A stretch of 64,000 bases of DNA, taken from NCBI GenBank assembly GCA_964034945.1, contig OZ035962.1:49035931-49099930 (forward strand). Reading direction: 5' to 3'. Numbering within the stretch: position 1 is the first letter of the stretch; each line of letters begins with the position of its first letter. Of the stretch, positions 41,985 to 52,096 are shown piece after piece. The translations under genes were made by a program, and so were the position numbers. The notes below the pieces were generated by a model. It ran no database searches. It was not told the origin of the DNA and worked only from the letters and a program-made list of their open reading frames with translations. This DNA comes from Chrysopilus asiliformis (taxonomy: Eukaryota; Arthropoda; Insecta; Diptera; Rhagionidae).

Positions 41985-42242
41985 TACCTCGCGTATGAAA
42001 TACATATTGACGATCATTGATTATGTTATTGCGCTCTAAGAAGTTTGAGAGTTTGCTATTGATCAAAGTCTCCATAACCTTGGCAAGTACGGAGGTCAGA
42101 CCTATAGGCCTATAATTAGATGGGTCGCATTTGCCACCTTTTTTGGGAATGAGCTGGGCATTAGCTGCTTTCCAAGAATAGGGATAAAAAATCTCCTTGG
42201 AGAAGCTTAAGTAAAATAGAGAACGAAGAGGTCCATCTAAGA
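41985..42242 (-). pseudogene. LOA-like LINE reverse transcriptase fragment (LINE-2 family)
   Basis: The minus-strand frame encodes RT fingers blocks: SWKAANAQLIPKKGGKCDPSNYRPIGLTS and LSNFLERNNIINDRQY. The same family occurs at 60692-60910. It is interrupted at 42243 by a hAT remnant and at 41980 by a GTCY piece. Confidence 0.75.
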
Positions 42243-42475
42243 CAGTGGCTCTCAACCGGTACTCCGCGAGCGTGTTGCAAGTGCTCCGCGAAATATTTGT
42301 GTGAGCTCGGTTTCTTGACATTAACCAATATAAAAACTAAGAAACGCGGAAGACTTACTAATTTAGACGAAGAATTGAAAGTAGCTATATCAAATATTAG
42401 AGCTAATATCGCTGAAATCTGCAAAAATTCGAGACTTGTGGACATGTTTTCTGAAAGTGTTAAAATCAAATAAAT
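42243..42475 (+). mobile_element. hAT (Charlie-like) remnant
   Basis: Begins CAGTGGCTCTCAACCGG, like Charlie-type hAT ends. A frame at about 42320-42470 encodes LTNLDEELKVAISNIRANI.., similar to the extreme C-terminus of ZBED/hAT-derived transposases. A terminal repeat plus protein tail suggests an internally deleted copy. The second terminus was not found. Confidence 0.5.
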
Positions 42476-42559
42476 TTTACAACAGTTAAAAAATCCGTAT
42501 TTTTAATTTTAGGATAAAAATTTGTATTTTTAATTTTCCTATTAAAAGGGGGAGAGACG

Positions 42560-42900
42560 AAGAAACGATTTTTCACAGAAATAATTGCAGAAATGGAAGT
42601 TGTGTCCCTGGGTTAACTTTTGAACCCGTGTAGTTTTCACTTTGCTTCAGTGCTTTTTGGTAAAAGGGCACAGTGTCTAGTTTCATCCATATATGGCTTC
42701 AAGAGCCACCGAATTGAATGATTTCTGTGAAAAATCACAAGAAAGTTCGTTAACCCCTCACCATCCCCCTGCAATTTTATGGCTCTTGAAGCCAGATATG
42801 GATGAAACTAGAGAAAAAGTCCTTAACCAAAGTGAAAATTACACGGGTTCAAAAGTTACGTCAGGGGCACCAAAAACGCTATTTCTTGCATGATTCTTTT
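42560..42900. mobile_element. Small foldback element related to the 46.5-48.8 kb one
   Basis: Arms around a centre near 42735 are inverted copies: GGGTTAACTTTTGAACCCG / CGGGTTCAAAAGTTACG and CTAGTTTCATCCATAT / ATATGGATGAAACTAG. The right end (TTCTTGCATGATTCTTTT) matches the right end of the large foldback (TCCTGCATGGTTCTTT). Confidence 0.75.
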
Positions 42901-43007
42901 GGCAGGAAACGAATTTCGGTAAAATGAGGCTTTGAAATTTTTGGCGGGAAACGAGGCTGTAAAGTAGCAGTACATTTTCCACATTTCGTTTTTTCATTTT
43001 GTTTGCT

Positions 43008-43046
43008 GTGTTCCAGCTTTAACCTGAAGCTGGAACACAACAAATA
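43008..43046. repeat. Perfect short hairpin
   Basis: TGTGTTCCAGCTT, a 7-base loop, AAGCTGGAACACA. TGTGTTCCAGC occurs again near 43148. Confidence 0.85.
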
Positions 43047-43188
43047 TCTCGAAATCGGCTGCAGCAGCAAATTTTATTTTTGCGCAGTAAAATAGTAGTA
43101 AATAAGCAGTAAATCTTATGGAAGAAAATTTTCTTGTGTGCTATTTTTGTGTTCCAGCATAATAGAGCTACGTTTCCCATGGAAATAT

Positions 43189-43830
43189 CTATAGAATATG
43201 CTGAGTACCCAAACCATGCTCGAGAGACGGTAATGAATCTGTCAAAGACTTGTCTCCAATCAGTCGGATCGGACGTTTTTGTATCCGGTCCAGCAGTTGT
43301 TGTAGGATAGTTTTTGGTGCTTCAGCCCAAATGTGCAAATTATTCTCAAGTCTCGGTCGAATGTAGGTTTTGTAAATGCTGAGCACGTCGATTGGTGTGA
43401 AATATTTTTTGCAGCGTCCCAGAAACCGTAGGCACTGCGATGCTTCCTGTACTATTTCAAAAATATGATCGCTCCATTAAAGCTTCTCGTTTATTTCAGT
43501 GTTTTCAGAGTCATTAATGGACTCATTCATAAATTCGACCGTTTTTGGGTATTTTTCACATTTCATCGACAACAGCATTGATTGGGTTTTAGATACATTG
43601 AATTCCACACGGTTGATTCTGCCCCAAGCCAGAAGTGTGCGTCATGGGAGCTGTCATCAGCGAAACAAAAAAGCGGATTGAGAGTGAGAGACAATAGATA
43701 ATTGATAAATATTAAGAAGAGCATAGGAGCTAGAACTGAGCCTTGAGGGACACAAGAGTTAATTTTGAAGAAATCACACTTGAATCCATCCAGTACAACC
43801 CGTATTGGAAGATCAGAAAGGTTGATTAGG
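43189..43830 (-). pseudogene. Non-LTR reverse transcriptase fragment
   Basis: On the minus strand, in broken frames: SCVPQGSVLAPMLFLIFIN near 43760, the FADDS catalytic box near 43655, and the C-terminal YIRPRLENNLHIWAEAP..LQQLLDRIQKR (43386-43189). This is a jockey/CR1-like RT and differs from LINE-2. Clade uncertain. Dead copy. Confidence 0.7.
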
Positions 43831-44004
43831 TTTCGGGAAGTCCAAGACTAATCCCTTATGCACTTAGACCACGCTGTGGGTCCATTGAGCATTTAGAGTA
43901 GGTTGGCTATACATATTACAATAGTCTTTTTGAACCACAGATAAAGTTGGCTAATCGATTTAGTGGAATTTTACCAATGTCTTGAGAGTTAAGAAAACGA
44001 TAGC

Positions 44005-44402
44005 CTAGAGTATTTTTCTATGATTTTGGAAGTAAGGACAATTACACAAAAAGTGTTCTGCTGTCTCTTCCTCCTCATCACATAAATTGCAAGATGGATC
44101 CTCAACTAAGCCAATCTTATGTAAATGGTAGTTTAGTTTGCAATGACCAGTGAGTACTCCTACTAATTGTTGGATAGACTTCTTGCTTAGTCTAATGGTA
44201 TTGGCGAATTTGGCTAGATCAGGTTTGCATCCAAATTTTTTGGCTTGTAGGCACGTTGCTTCGCGCGTCCACCTAGTCTTGTGTTGTGTTATGCATTGTC
44301 TTCGAATAAGTCCTTTTACCGACGAATTGGAAATAGGCAGTGCTGGTTCGGGATAAATGCCAAGGCAATCCGAACCAAGTTTGGCAAGTTCGTCAGCTTT
44401 CT
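44005..44402 (-). pseudogene. LINE-2 ORF2 C-terminus: RNase H end and zinc motif
   Basis: A frame of ~132 codons with EKADELAKLG (last conserved block of RNase H), then a helical linker and CNLCDEEEETAEHFLCNCP, the Cys/His tail also seen in the intact LINE. It is the continuation of 59846-60057; EV-A is inserted in between, and about 100 RNase H codons are missing at the junction. Confidence 0.8.
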
Positions 44403-44764
44403 CCACCAATGCAAATTCCAATTCAGATCATCCGGCTTTACCGTGAAATGTACCTGAACATTCCTGTCCAAGAACATTTCACACGGGAACAATTAAATGC
44501 TTATCTCATAAAAGTCTGAAGGCATCAAATGACAGTCTAGCTTGAAGTAGCATGAGAAAATTCCAAAATTATGATAAATTAAAATTAAAATAAAGTTCAG
44601 TTGATAGACAGATTCGAAACAGTTAAGTTCGCCATAAAAACTCAGATTGTAATTTACTCTAAGTGATAGCGTTAAATAAATGTGTTTGTTCAAAATAAAA
44701 TCGATTGTTTTATTAGTTTCAGTGGATTTATTTTTTTAAAGATTCTCGGACTCGAAAATCTAAG
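44403..44764 (+). repeat. EV-A 5' LTR, 5'-truncated
   Basis: Matches 59483-59845 but lacks the first ~26 bases present in the 3' copy; LINE-2 sequence abuts at 44402. A deletion therefore removed the LTR start together with part of LINE-2. Confidence 0.85.
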
Positions 44765-44782
44765 TGGCGCAGTTGGTAGGAT
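44764..44782 (+). promoter_or_regulatory. EV-A primer-binding site (tRNA-Ser type)
   Basis: TGGCGCAGTTGGTAGGATT directly follows the LTR. It resembles the site used by 17.6/297-group errantiviruses. Confidence 0.75.
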
Positions 44783-45145
44783 TCTTTTAAATTGAAAGAA
44801 TCCAAATGAGAAAGAACTAAATCGCTAAGTGAAATTTTTTTTCAGTTACTAATTCTACTAAAAATCAGTGAATTAAGAACAGTTATTAATTCTACTAAAA
44901 ATCAGTGAATTAAGACTATAGTGAAACAAATAGTGAACTATAGTGAACCACAGTGAAACTAAAAATAATAAATCGATTAACCAATAAGTTTGCTAAAAAT
45001 CAGTGACTTAACACCAAAAACGCAGCATTCACTACAAATCAGTGAATATCACGAAGGACCAACAATCGAATGAAAAGAAGCCATCAACTCAATCAACATT
45101 AAGAAGAAAGATAAATCATTAAAATTTTGGCCAAACATACCAGAA

Positions 45146-45610
45146 ATGGATGCAGCAATAACGGAACGTCTAACACAAGCTTTGGAAGCATTAGCCACTA
45201 ACCAAGTCAGGAACCAAGAAGGAAGAACCACACAAATCCTCAAGGAAATCAGCTACATCAAAGAATTTAGTGGACAAAAAAGTGAATTGACACAATTCTT
45301 AAGCATCGTTGGAACGCACCTGAACGGACGCACCGAAGCAGAAAGTAGAGAACATTGGAAGGCAATTTACAATGCGAAGATCATCGGAAAGGCAAAAGCT
45401 CTACTATTAAACAACACACCAGAAGGATGGGAAGATGCACGAGAGATTCTCAAACTTCACTACAGGCCAGAAGCCAACTACAAGGACATATGCAGAAAAA
45501 TAGATCACTTCAAAGTAAGTTCAATTAATGACTTAAGTAATAAAATAGAAAACTTAATCCAAGAAATTAATGATTTTTCAATGTATGAATTAAAACCCCG
45601 AAGAAAATAA
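45146..45610 (+). pseudogene. gag: EV-A gag (N-terminal part)
   Basis: A 154-codon frame, MDAAITERLTQALEALATNQ.., with a capsid-like region (REHWKAIYNAKIIGKAKALLLNN..GWEDAREILKLHYRPEANYKDI) typical of 17.6/297/gypsy Gag. It ends early at PRRK followed by a stop; the following 45611-45800 continues in other frames (GNLAREIKSKFN..) and is far shorter than a normal Gag C-terminus. Gag would assemble particles. The leader 44783-45145 is A-rich with short repeats (AAAAATCAGTGA several times) and no gene. Confidence 0.75.
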
Positions 45611-45839
45611 ATCTTCTCTCTATAGTTTATTAGTGAGTAAAACGAAACAAATTACATCGGGAAACTTGGCTAGAGAAATCAAAAGTAAATTCAATATTAA
45701 TCAAATCAAGGAAATATTATTCTCTTACGTTGGTTATGACGAGCAAAATCTAGACAAAGAATTCCGAATTTATGAAAAAAAACACGATAAATCGAAAATA
45801 TAATCAGTTTAGGCAAAACAATTTTTTCAACCCATAACA

Positions 45840-46550
45840 ATTGACAATATACTATTCAAAGCATTATTAGACACCGGTTCAACAATGAGTATCGTTAACT
45901 CAGATAGAGTAGATTGTAGTAAATATAAATTATTTGAAACAGTTCAGCTAACACTACAAACAATTAATAATATAACAACAGAGCTAGTAGACAGGGTAAT
46001 TACGGGAATCCCCAAAGAATTCAAATACAACTCAAACGGAGCAATTAAATGGTACAAAAGAAACTTAGAAAACAAACCATATGATTTTCTTATGGGCATG
46101 GATTTATTGAGAAATATTGTCAAAACTCTCGATTTTGACAATAAACTCGTAATCCTAAATAATGGCTCCAAAAACCCCTTGTATTCTTCAGAAAACGTAA
46201 CAACACTCGATTGTTTCGAATTAGATAGTGGTGAGAAAGAGCTAGATACCAGCTATTTAAATGAAGAAGAACGAAACGAAATACAAACTTTGTTAAAAAA
46301 TTTCAAACATTTGATCTATAAAGATGGAGATCAATTGACAAATACTGAAACCATAAGACACGAAATTAAAACGACAACGGACCAACAAATAAATGCAAAA
46401 TTGTATAGATTACCCCCTAAACATGAAGAAGATGTCAGAAAACAGATAGTAGAAATGGAAAAACAGGGAATTATTAGGAAATCAAATAGTAGGTACGCAT
46501 CCCCAATAGTCGTAGTAGCAAGAAAAAAAATAGACAACTCGGGAAAACAA
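45840..46550 (+). pseudogene. pol: EV-A pol: protease and start of reverse transcriptase
   Basis: An open frame that includes the 232-codon ORF from 45885. The protease active site LLDTGSTMS is at 45861-45890, a second protease block (FLMGMDLLRNIV) lies near 46090, then the RT N-terminal region (YRLPPKHEEDVRKQIVEMEKQGIIRKSNS). A foldback inserted at 46551 cuts the frame just before the RT core. The protease would process Gag-Pol, and RT would copy the RNA. Continues at 48849. Confidence 0.8.
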
Positions 46551-48848
46551 AAAGAACGATGCACGAAAATGCCCCTTTACTAACTTTTGGGTTTCACTTT
46601 CGTATTACCCCCATTGGAAAGGTAATTTGCTCTAGTTTCATGGACATAAGCTCTTTTTTGGCGGGGAACTGCAGGGGGATGGTCAGCTGCCATCTTAGGC
46701 GCACTGCTTTTTTCATGCATTTTTCGACGATTTTTTTGCCCCCGGGTTAACTTTTGAACCAGTTCGGGTTTCACTTTCGTATTACCCCCATTGGAAAGGT
46801 AATTTGCTCTAGTTTCATGGACATAAGCTCTTTTTTGGCGGGGAACTGCAGGGGGATGGTCAGCTGCCATCTTAGGCGCAATGATTTTTTCATGCATTTT
46901 TCGACGATTTTTATGCCCCCGGGCTAACGTTTGAACCAGTTCGGGTTTCACTTTCGTATTACCCCCATTGGAAAGGTAATTTGCTCTAGTTTCATGGACA
47001 TAAGCTCTTTTTTGGCGGGGAACTGCAGGGGGATGGTCAGCTGCCATCTTAGGCGCACTGCTTTTTTCATGCATTTTTCGACGATTTTTATGCCCCCGGG
47101 TTAACTTTTGAACCAGTTCGGGTTTCACTTTCGTATTACCCCCATTGGAAAGGTAATTTGCTCTAGTTTCATGGATATAATCTCTTTTTTGGCGGGGAAC
47201 TGCAGGGGGATGGTCAGCTGCCATCTTAGGCGCACTGCTTTTTTCATGCATTTTTCGACGATTTTTATGCCCCCGGGTTAACTTTTGAACCAGTTCGGGT
47301 TTCACTTTCGTATTACCCCCATTGGAAAGGTAATTTGCTCTAGTTTCATGGACATAAGCTCTTTTTTGGCGGGGAACTGCAGGGGGATGGTCAGCTGCCA
47401 TCTTAGGCGTAATGATTTTTCCATCAAAAAATCATTGCGCCTAAGATGGCAGCTGACCATCCCCCTGCAGTTCCCCGCCAAAAAAGAGCTTATGTCCATG
47501 AAACTAGAGCAAATTACCTTTCCAATGGGGGTAATACGAAAGTGAAACCCGAACTGGTTCAAACGTTAGCCCGGGGGCATAAAAATCGTTGAAAAATGCA
47601 TCAAAAAATCATTGCGCCTAAGATGGCAGCTGACCATCCCCCTGCAGTTCCCCGCCAAAAAAGAGCTTATGTCCATGAAACTAGAGCAAATTACCTTTCC
47701 AATGGGGGTAATACGAAAGTGAAACCCGAACTGGTTCAAAAGTTAGCCCGGGGGCATAAAAATCGTCGAAAAATGCATGAAAAAAGCAGTGCGCATAAGA
47801 TGGCAGCTGACCATCCCCCTGCAGTTCCCCGCCAAAAAAGAGATTATATCCATGAAACTAGAGCAAATTACCTTTCCAATGGGGGTAATACGAAAGTGAA
47901 ACCCGAACTGGTTCAAAAGTTAACCCGGGGGCATAAAAATCGTCGAAAAATGCATGAAAAAAGCAGTGCGCCTAAGATGGCAGCTGACCATCCCCCTGCA
48001 GTTCCCCGCCAAAAAAGAGCTTATGTCCATGAAACTAGAGCAAATTACCTTTCCAATGGGGGTAATACGAAAGTGAAACCCGAACTGGTTCAAACGTTAG
48101 CCCGGGGGCATAAAAATCGTCGAAAAATGCATGAAAAAATCATTGCGCCTAAGATGGCAGCTGACCATCCCCCTGCAGTTCCTCGCCAAAAAAGAGCTTA
48201 TGTCCATGAAACTAGAGCAAATTACCTTTCCAATGGGGGTAATACGAAAGTGAAACCCGAACTGGTTCAAAAGTTAACCCGGGGGCATAAAAATCGTCGA
48301 AAAATGCATGAAAAAAGCAGTGCGCCTAAGATGGCAGCTGACCATCCCCCTGCAGTTCCCCGCCAAAAAAGAGATTATATCCATGAAACTAGAGCAAATT
48401 ACCTTTCCAATGGGGGTAATACGAAAGTGAAACCCGAACTGGTTCAAAAGTTAACCCGGGGGCATAAAAATCGTCGAAAAATGCATGAAAAAAGCAGTGC
48501 GCCTAAGATGGCAGCTGACCATCCCCCTGCAGTTCCCCGCCAAAAAAGAGCTTATGTCCATGAAACTAGATAAAATTACCTTTCCAATGGGGGTAATACG
48601 AAAGTGAAACCCGAACTGGTTCAAAAGTTAACCCGGGGGCATAAAAATCGTCGAAAAATGCATGAAAAAAGCAGTGCGCATAAGATGGCAGCTGACCATC
48701 CCCCTGCAGTTCCCCGCCAAAAAAGAGATTATATCCATGAAACTAGAGCAAATTACCTTTCCAATGGGGGTAATACGAAAGTGAAACCCGAACTGGTTCA
48801 AAAGTTAACCCGGGGGCATAAAAAACGCCAAATCCTGCATGGTTCTTT
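46551..48848. mobile_element. Foldback element built of 177-bp units
   Basis: Two inverted arms meet near 47417-47425. The left arm has five units and the right arm eight, each 177 bp (GTTTCAC at 46591, 46768, 46945, 47122, 47299). Ends AAAGAACGATGCA / TGCATGGTTCTTT are inverted repeats. 177 is 59 codons, so each arm reads as a long repetitive frame (MAADHPPAVPRQKRAYVHET..). It splits the EV-A RT. No transposase. Superfamily unknown. Confidence 0.92.
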
Positions 48849-49907
48849 AGACTTTGCGTTGACTATAGAAAATTAAATGAAATAACTGTCGATGATAAAC
48901 ACCCATTACCCAACATTGACAGCATATTAGACAAACTAGGGAGAGCGCAATACTTCTCATCGCTAGACCTTGCAAAGGGCTATCATCAAATTAAAATGAA
49001 CCCAACAGACATTCAGAAAACTGCATTTATAACGCCTGCTGGATTGTACGAATTTATTCGAATGCCGTTCGGATTGAAAAATGCCCCGGCAACCTTTCAA
49101 AGACTTATGAACGATATATTAAGATAATATATTAACAAAATTTGCGTCGTATACCTAGACGATATACTAATATTCTCCACAAGCTTAAAAGAACATATCG
49201 CATCATTAAGGCTAATATTTAAAAGACTAGCAGAACACAATCTAAAAGTCCAATTCGACAAATGTTCATTTATGAAAAAGGACACAGAATTTTTAGGTTA
49301 CGTCCTAACAGCAGAAGGCATGAAACCAAACTGTAACAAAATAAAATGCATACAAACATTCCCTATACCTAAAACAGATAAGCAACTAAAAAGCTTTCTG
49401 GGAGTAACAGGTTTTTATAGAAAATTCGTCAAAGATTACGCGAAAATCGCGAACCCAATGATAAAATATTTAAAAAAAGGAAAGAAGATTAACACAAATG
49501 ATCCTGAATATATCCAAGCATTCGAAATGCTTAAACTAAACATTACCAAACATCCAATACTAAAATTTCCGGACTTCACAAAAAGTTTCACACTTTTTAC
49601 CGACGCGAGCAACTACGCAATCGGCGCCGTTCTTACTCAAAACGGACAACCAGTTTGTTATGCGTCAAGATCATTAAACGATCACGAAAAAAATTATTCA
49701 GTAACGGATAAAGAATTCCTTGCAATCGTTTGGTCAGTATCGTATTTTAGATCGTATCTGTGGGGTAGAAAATTCAAAATAGTCACAGATCACCTACCGA
49801 TTAAATACCTAAACAAAAAATTCACAGGAAAAGAATTTAGCCAAAGGAATCAAAGATGGTTGCTAAAACTACAAGAATATCACTTTGATATAGAATACTT
49901 AAAATAG
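48849..49907 (+). pseudogene. pol: EV-A pol: reverse transcriptase core and RNase H
   Basis: The RT core resumes immediately after the foldback ([46 protein letters not shown]). A stop codon (TAA) interrupts it just before VYLDDILIFS (catalytic Asp pair near 49152). The thumb KSFLGVTGFYRKFVKDY and RNase H (LFTDASNYAIGAVLTQ, VTDHLPIKYL) follow in the long frame 49272-49907, which ends in a second in-frame stop (TAG) before the next block. Confidence 0.85.
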
Positions 49908-49916
49908 AAAGAAAAT

Positions 49917-50159
49917 AAAGTGGCAGATTTTCTAAGTAGAATGCAAGACGACGCAGAAATCAATGAAGATAATGAATCAGTTAATGATTCATCAGATTCA
50001 GCCACAATACATTCTCAAGAAAAGCAACAGTTAGATCATATACCCATTAAAGAACCAATCGTTAACATGTATAAAACGCAATTAATTCTAACAAATGACT
50101 CAGATAAAGAAATCGAAGTACTCCATAATAGACGAATAATTTATGTTGACATGACAAAA
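49917..50159 (+). pseudogene. pol: EV-A pol: RNase H-integrase linker
   Basis: VADFLSRMQDDAEIN.. continues pol after the TAG at 49905-49907. It is acidic and Ser-rich, with the conserved (V/N)ADxLSR motif that ends the RT/RNase H tether. A GTCY element interrupts it at 50160. Confidence 0.7.
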
Positions 50160-50728
50160 CATAACAAAAGCTATAATTGCCAATCTGGCAATCATTGGAG
50201 ACCCGTATGGTGATATTCGTATCAAAATTCGAACAGTTGTACCAAAATTCCCCTTTGAAGTCAAACTTTCCAATAAGATTTTTTAAAATTTATTCCAATC
50301 GGATTTTGATGTATGGGAGTTTTATGTAGAATCATATCCTAAATAACTTTTGTTCTTCCACTTTTTTGATAAGATGTACCGTTTTTGAGATATTCGCAAA
50401 AAACGTTTTCGTTCGTATGGGGGGTACCCCCCCTAATGGTCCATTTTTGCCCACTAACGAACTTAGCCTCACATTTTACGAAAAACGAATCTGCGCAAAA
50501 TTTCAAGTCTCTAGCTCAATCCGTGCGCCCGCAATTCGCGCCACAGACGGACAGACAGACAGACGGACAGACAGACAGACAGACGGACGGACGGACATGC
50601 TAAATTCAACTTTTTTCATCATTCTAAACACACTGGTGTAATTCATTTTTGTGTGCGATGACGAGATCTTGGCGTTACAAACGGTAAGGCAAAGTTAATA
50701 TACCCTTTGGTTTCACCATACGGGTATA
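50160..50728 (-). mobile_element. GTCY element in EV-A pol (tether)
   Basis: Full length, subfamily A. The EV-A frame resumes with AACGAAGAATATTGG at its right. Target is an A-tract. Confidence 0.9.
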
Positions 50729-51100
50729 AAAACGAAGAATATTGGACAGATCTATTTAAAAGATTTATAAAACCAGGTCTTATTGGAATCTACACAGACT
50801 TATCATATCACGAATTTAACAAAATTCAACAAGTATTAATCAAGCTTTTTAGTCAAAACAAAGAAATAAGATTCATTAAAGCCGCAAGGGAAATCCCAAC
50901 GCTTGAAGAAGCACAGAAACAAATTTCACTATACCACACAAATGAAAGTATGCACAGTGGAATCGTGGAAACTTACCACAATCTAAAAAATAAAATTTAT
51001 TACCCAAAATTAGTGCAGGAAATAACAAAGATCATTAATAATTGCAAGACATGTTTAGAAACAAAATGCGAACGAAAACCAATTAAGTTAAAATACAAAA
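50729..51100 (+). pseudogene. pol: EV-A integrase zinc-binding domain
   Basis: Frame with EEYWTDLFKRFIKPGLIG.. and an HHCC module: H-TNESM-H, about 30 residues, CKTC near 51045. It ends where a second GTCY element enters. It would bind the ends of the viral DNA. Confidence 0.78.
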
Positions 51101-51684
51101 CATAACAAAAGCTATAATTGCCAATCTGGCAATCATTGGAGACCCGTATGGTGATATTCGTATCAAAATTCGAACAGTTATACCAAAATTCCACTTTGAA
51201 GTCAAAATTTCCAATAAGATTTTTTAAAATTTATTCCAATCGGATTTTGATGTATGGGAGTTTTATGTAGAATCATATTCTAAATAACTTTTGTTCTTGC
51301 ACTTTTTTGATAAGATGCACCGTTTTTGAGATATTCGCAAAAAAAGTTTTCGTTCGTATGGGGGGTACCCCCCTAATGGTCCATTTTTGGCCATTAACGA
51401 ACTTAGCCTCGCATTTTACGAAAAACGGATCCACGCAAAATTTCAAGTCTCTAGCTCAATCCGTGCGCCCGCAATCCGCGCCACAGACAGACGGACAGAC
51501 AGACGGACGGACGGACGGACAGACAGACAGACGGACAGACAGACGGACGGACATGCTAAATTCAACTTTTTTCACCATTCTAAACACACTGGTGTAATTC
51601 ATTTTTTTGTGCGATGACGGGATCTTGGCGTTACAAACGGTAAGGCAAAGTTAATATACCCTTTGGTTTCACCATACGGGTATA
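51101..51684 (-). mobile_element. GTCY element in EV-A integrase
   Basis: Full length, subfamily A, inserted after AAATACAAAA. Compared with the copy 940 bp upstream, its left half is almost identical and its microsatellite differs. Confidence 0.9.
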
Positions 51685-52079
51685 AAAAAAAGCGATTTTT
51701 AACTCTAATAGACAAATTGACCAAAAAAGCATACATCTATCACCTTCCTAATCGAAACTGGATTAAAAAGATTGAAACACTTTACAAAATTTGGAAAACC
51801 TAGAAAAATAATAGCAGACAACGAGTTTAAAGCAGAAAATTTTAAAGAATTCTTAAGGGAACAACAGGTAGAACTTCATCTAACTAGACCCAATACCCAC
51901 ACAGGAAATAGCGATATCGAAAGATTTCATTCGACACTACAAGAGAAATTAGTAAGCTTAAGGAAATCCGAGTTAACATTAATCCAAAAAGCACATAGGG
52001 CAGTTCAAAATTATAACAATAGGTACCACTCGACGATTAAAATGTCTCCAGAAGAAGCAATGTTAACAGACCCCACGAA
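51685..52079 (+). pseudogene. pol: EV-A integrase core
   Basis: The first Asp block (FLTLIDKLTKKAYIYHL) is near 51700. After a deletion and frameshift, the frame 51772-52079 has KPRKIIADNEF (second Asp) and NSDIERFHSTLQEK (catalytic Glu). About 30 codons between the first and second blocks are missing. The Helitron at 52080 interrupts it; across that insertion the frame resumes at 56711. Confidence 0.8.
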
Positions 52080-52096
52080 TCTTTATATATAAAAAT

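Noticed and set aside
46580..48573. Long repetitive frames of 273 and 325 aa (59-residue repeat)
   Set aside because: They arise because the foldback unit is 177 bp, a multiple of three; no start context, no known domain, and the opposite strand is open too. Kept as a finding, not as genes.
46591..48800. Satellite or CRISPR array
   Set aside because: Units are directly adjacent and arranged as two inverted arms with terminal repeats, inside an RT gene; a foldback element explains this better.
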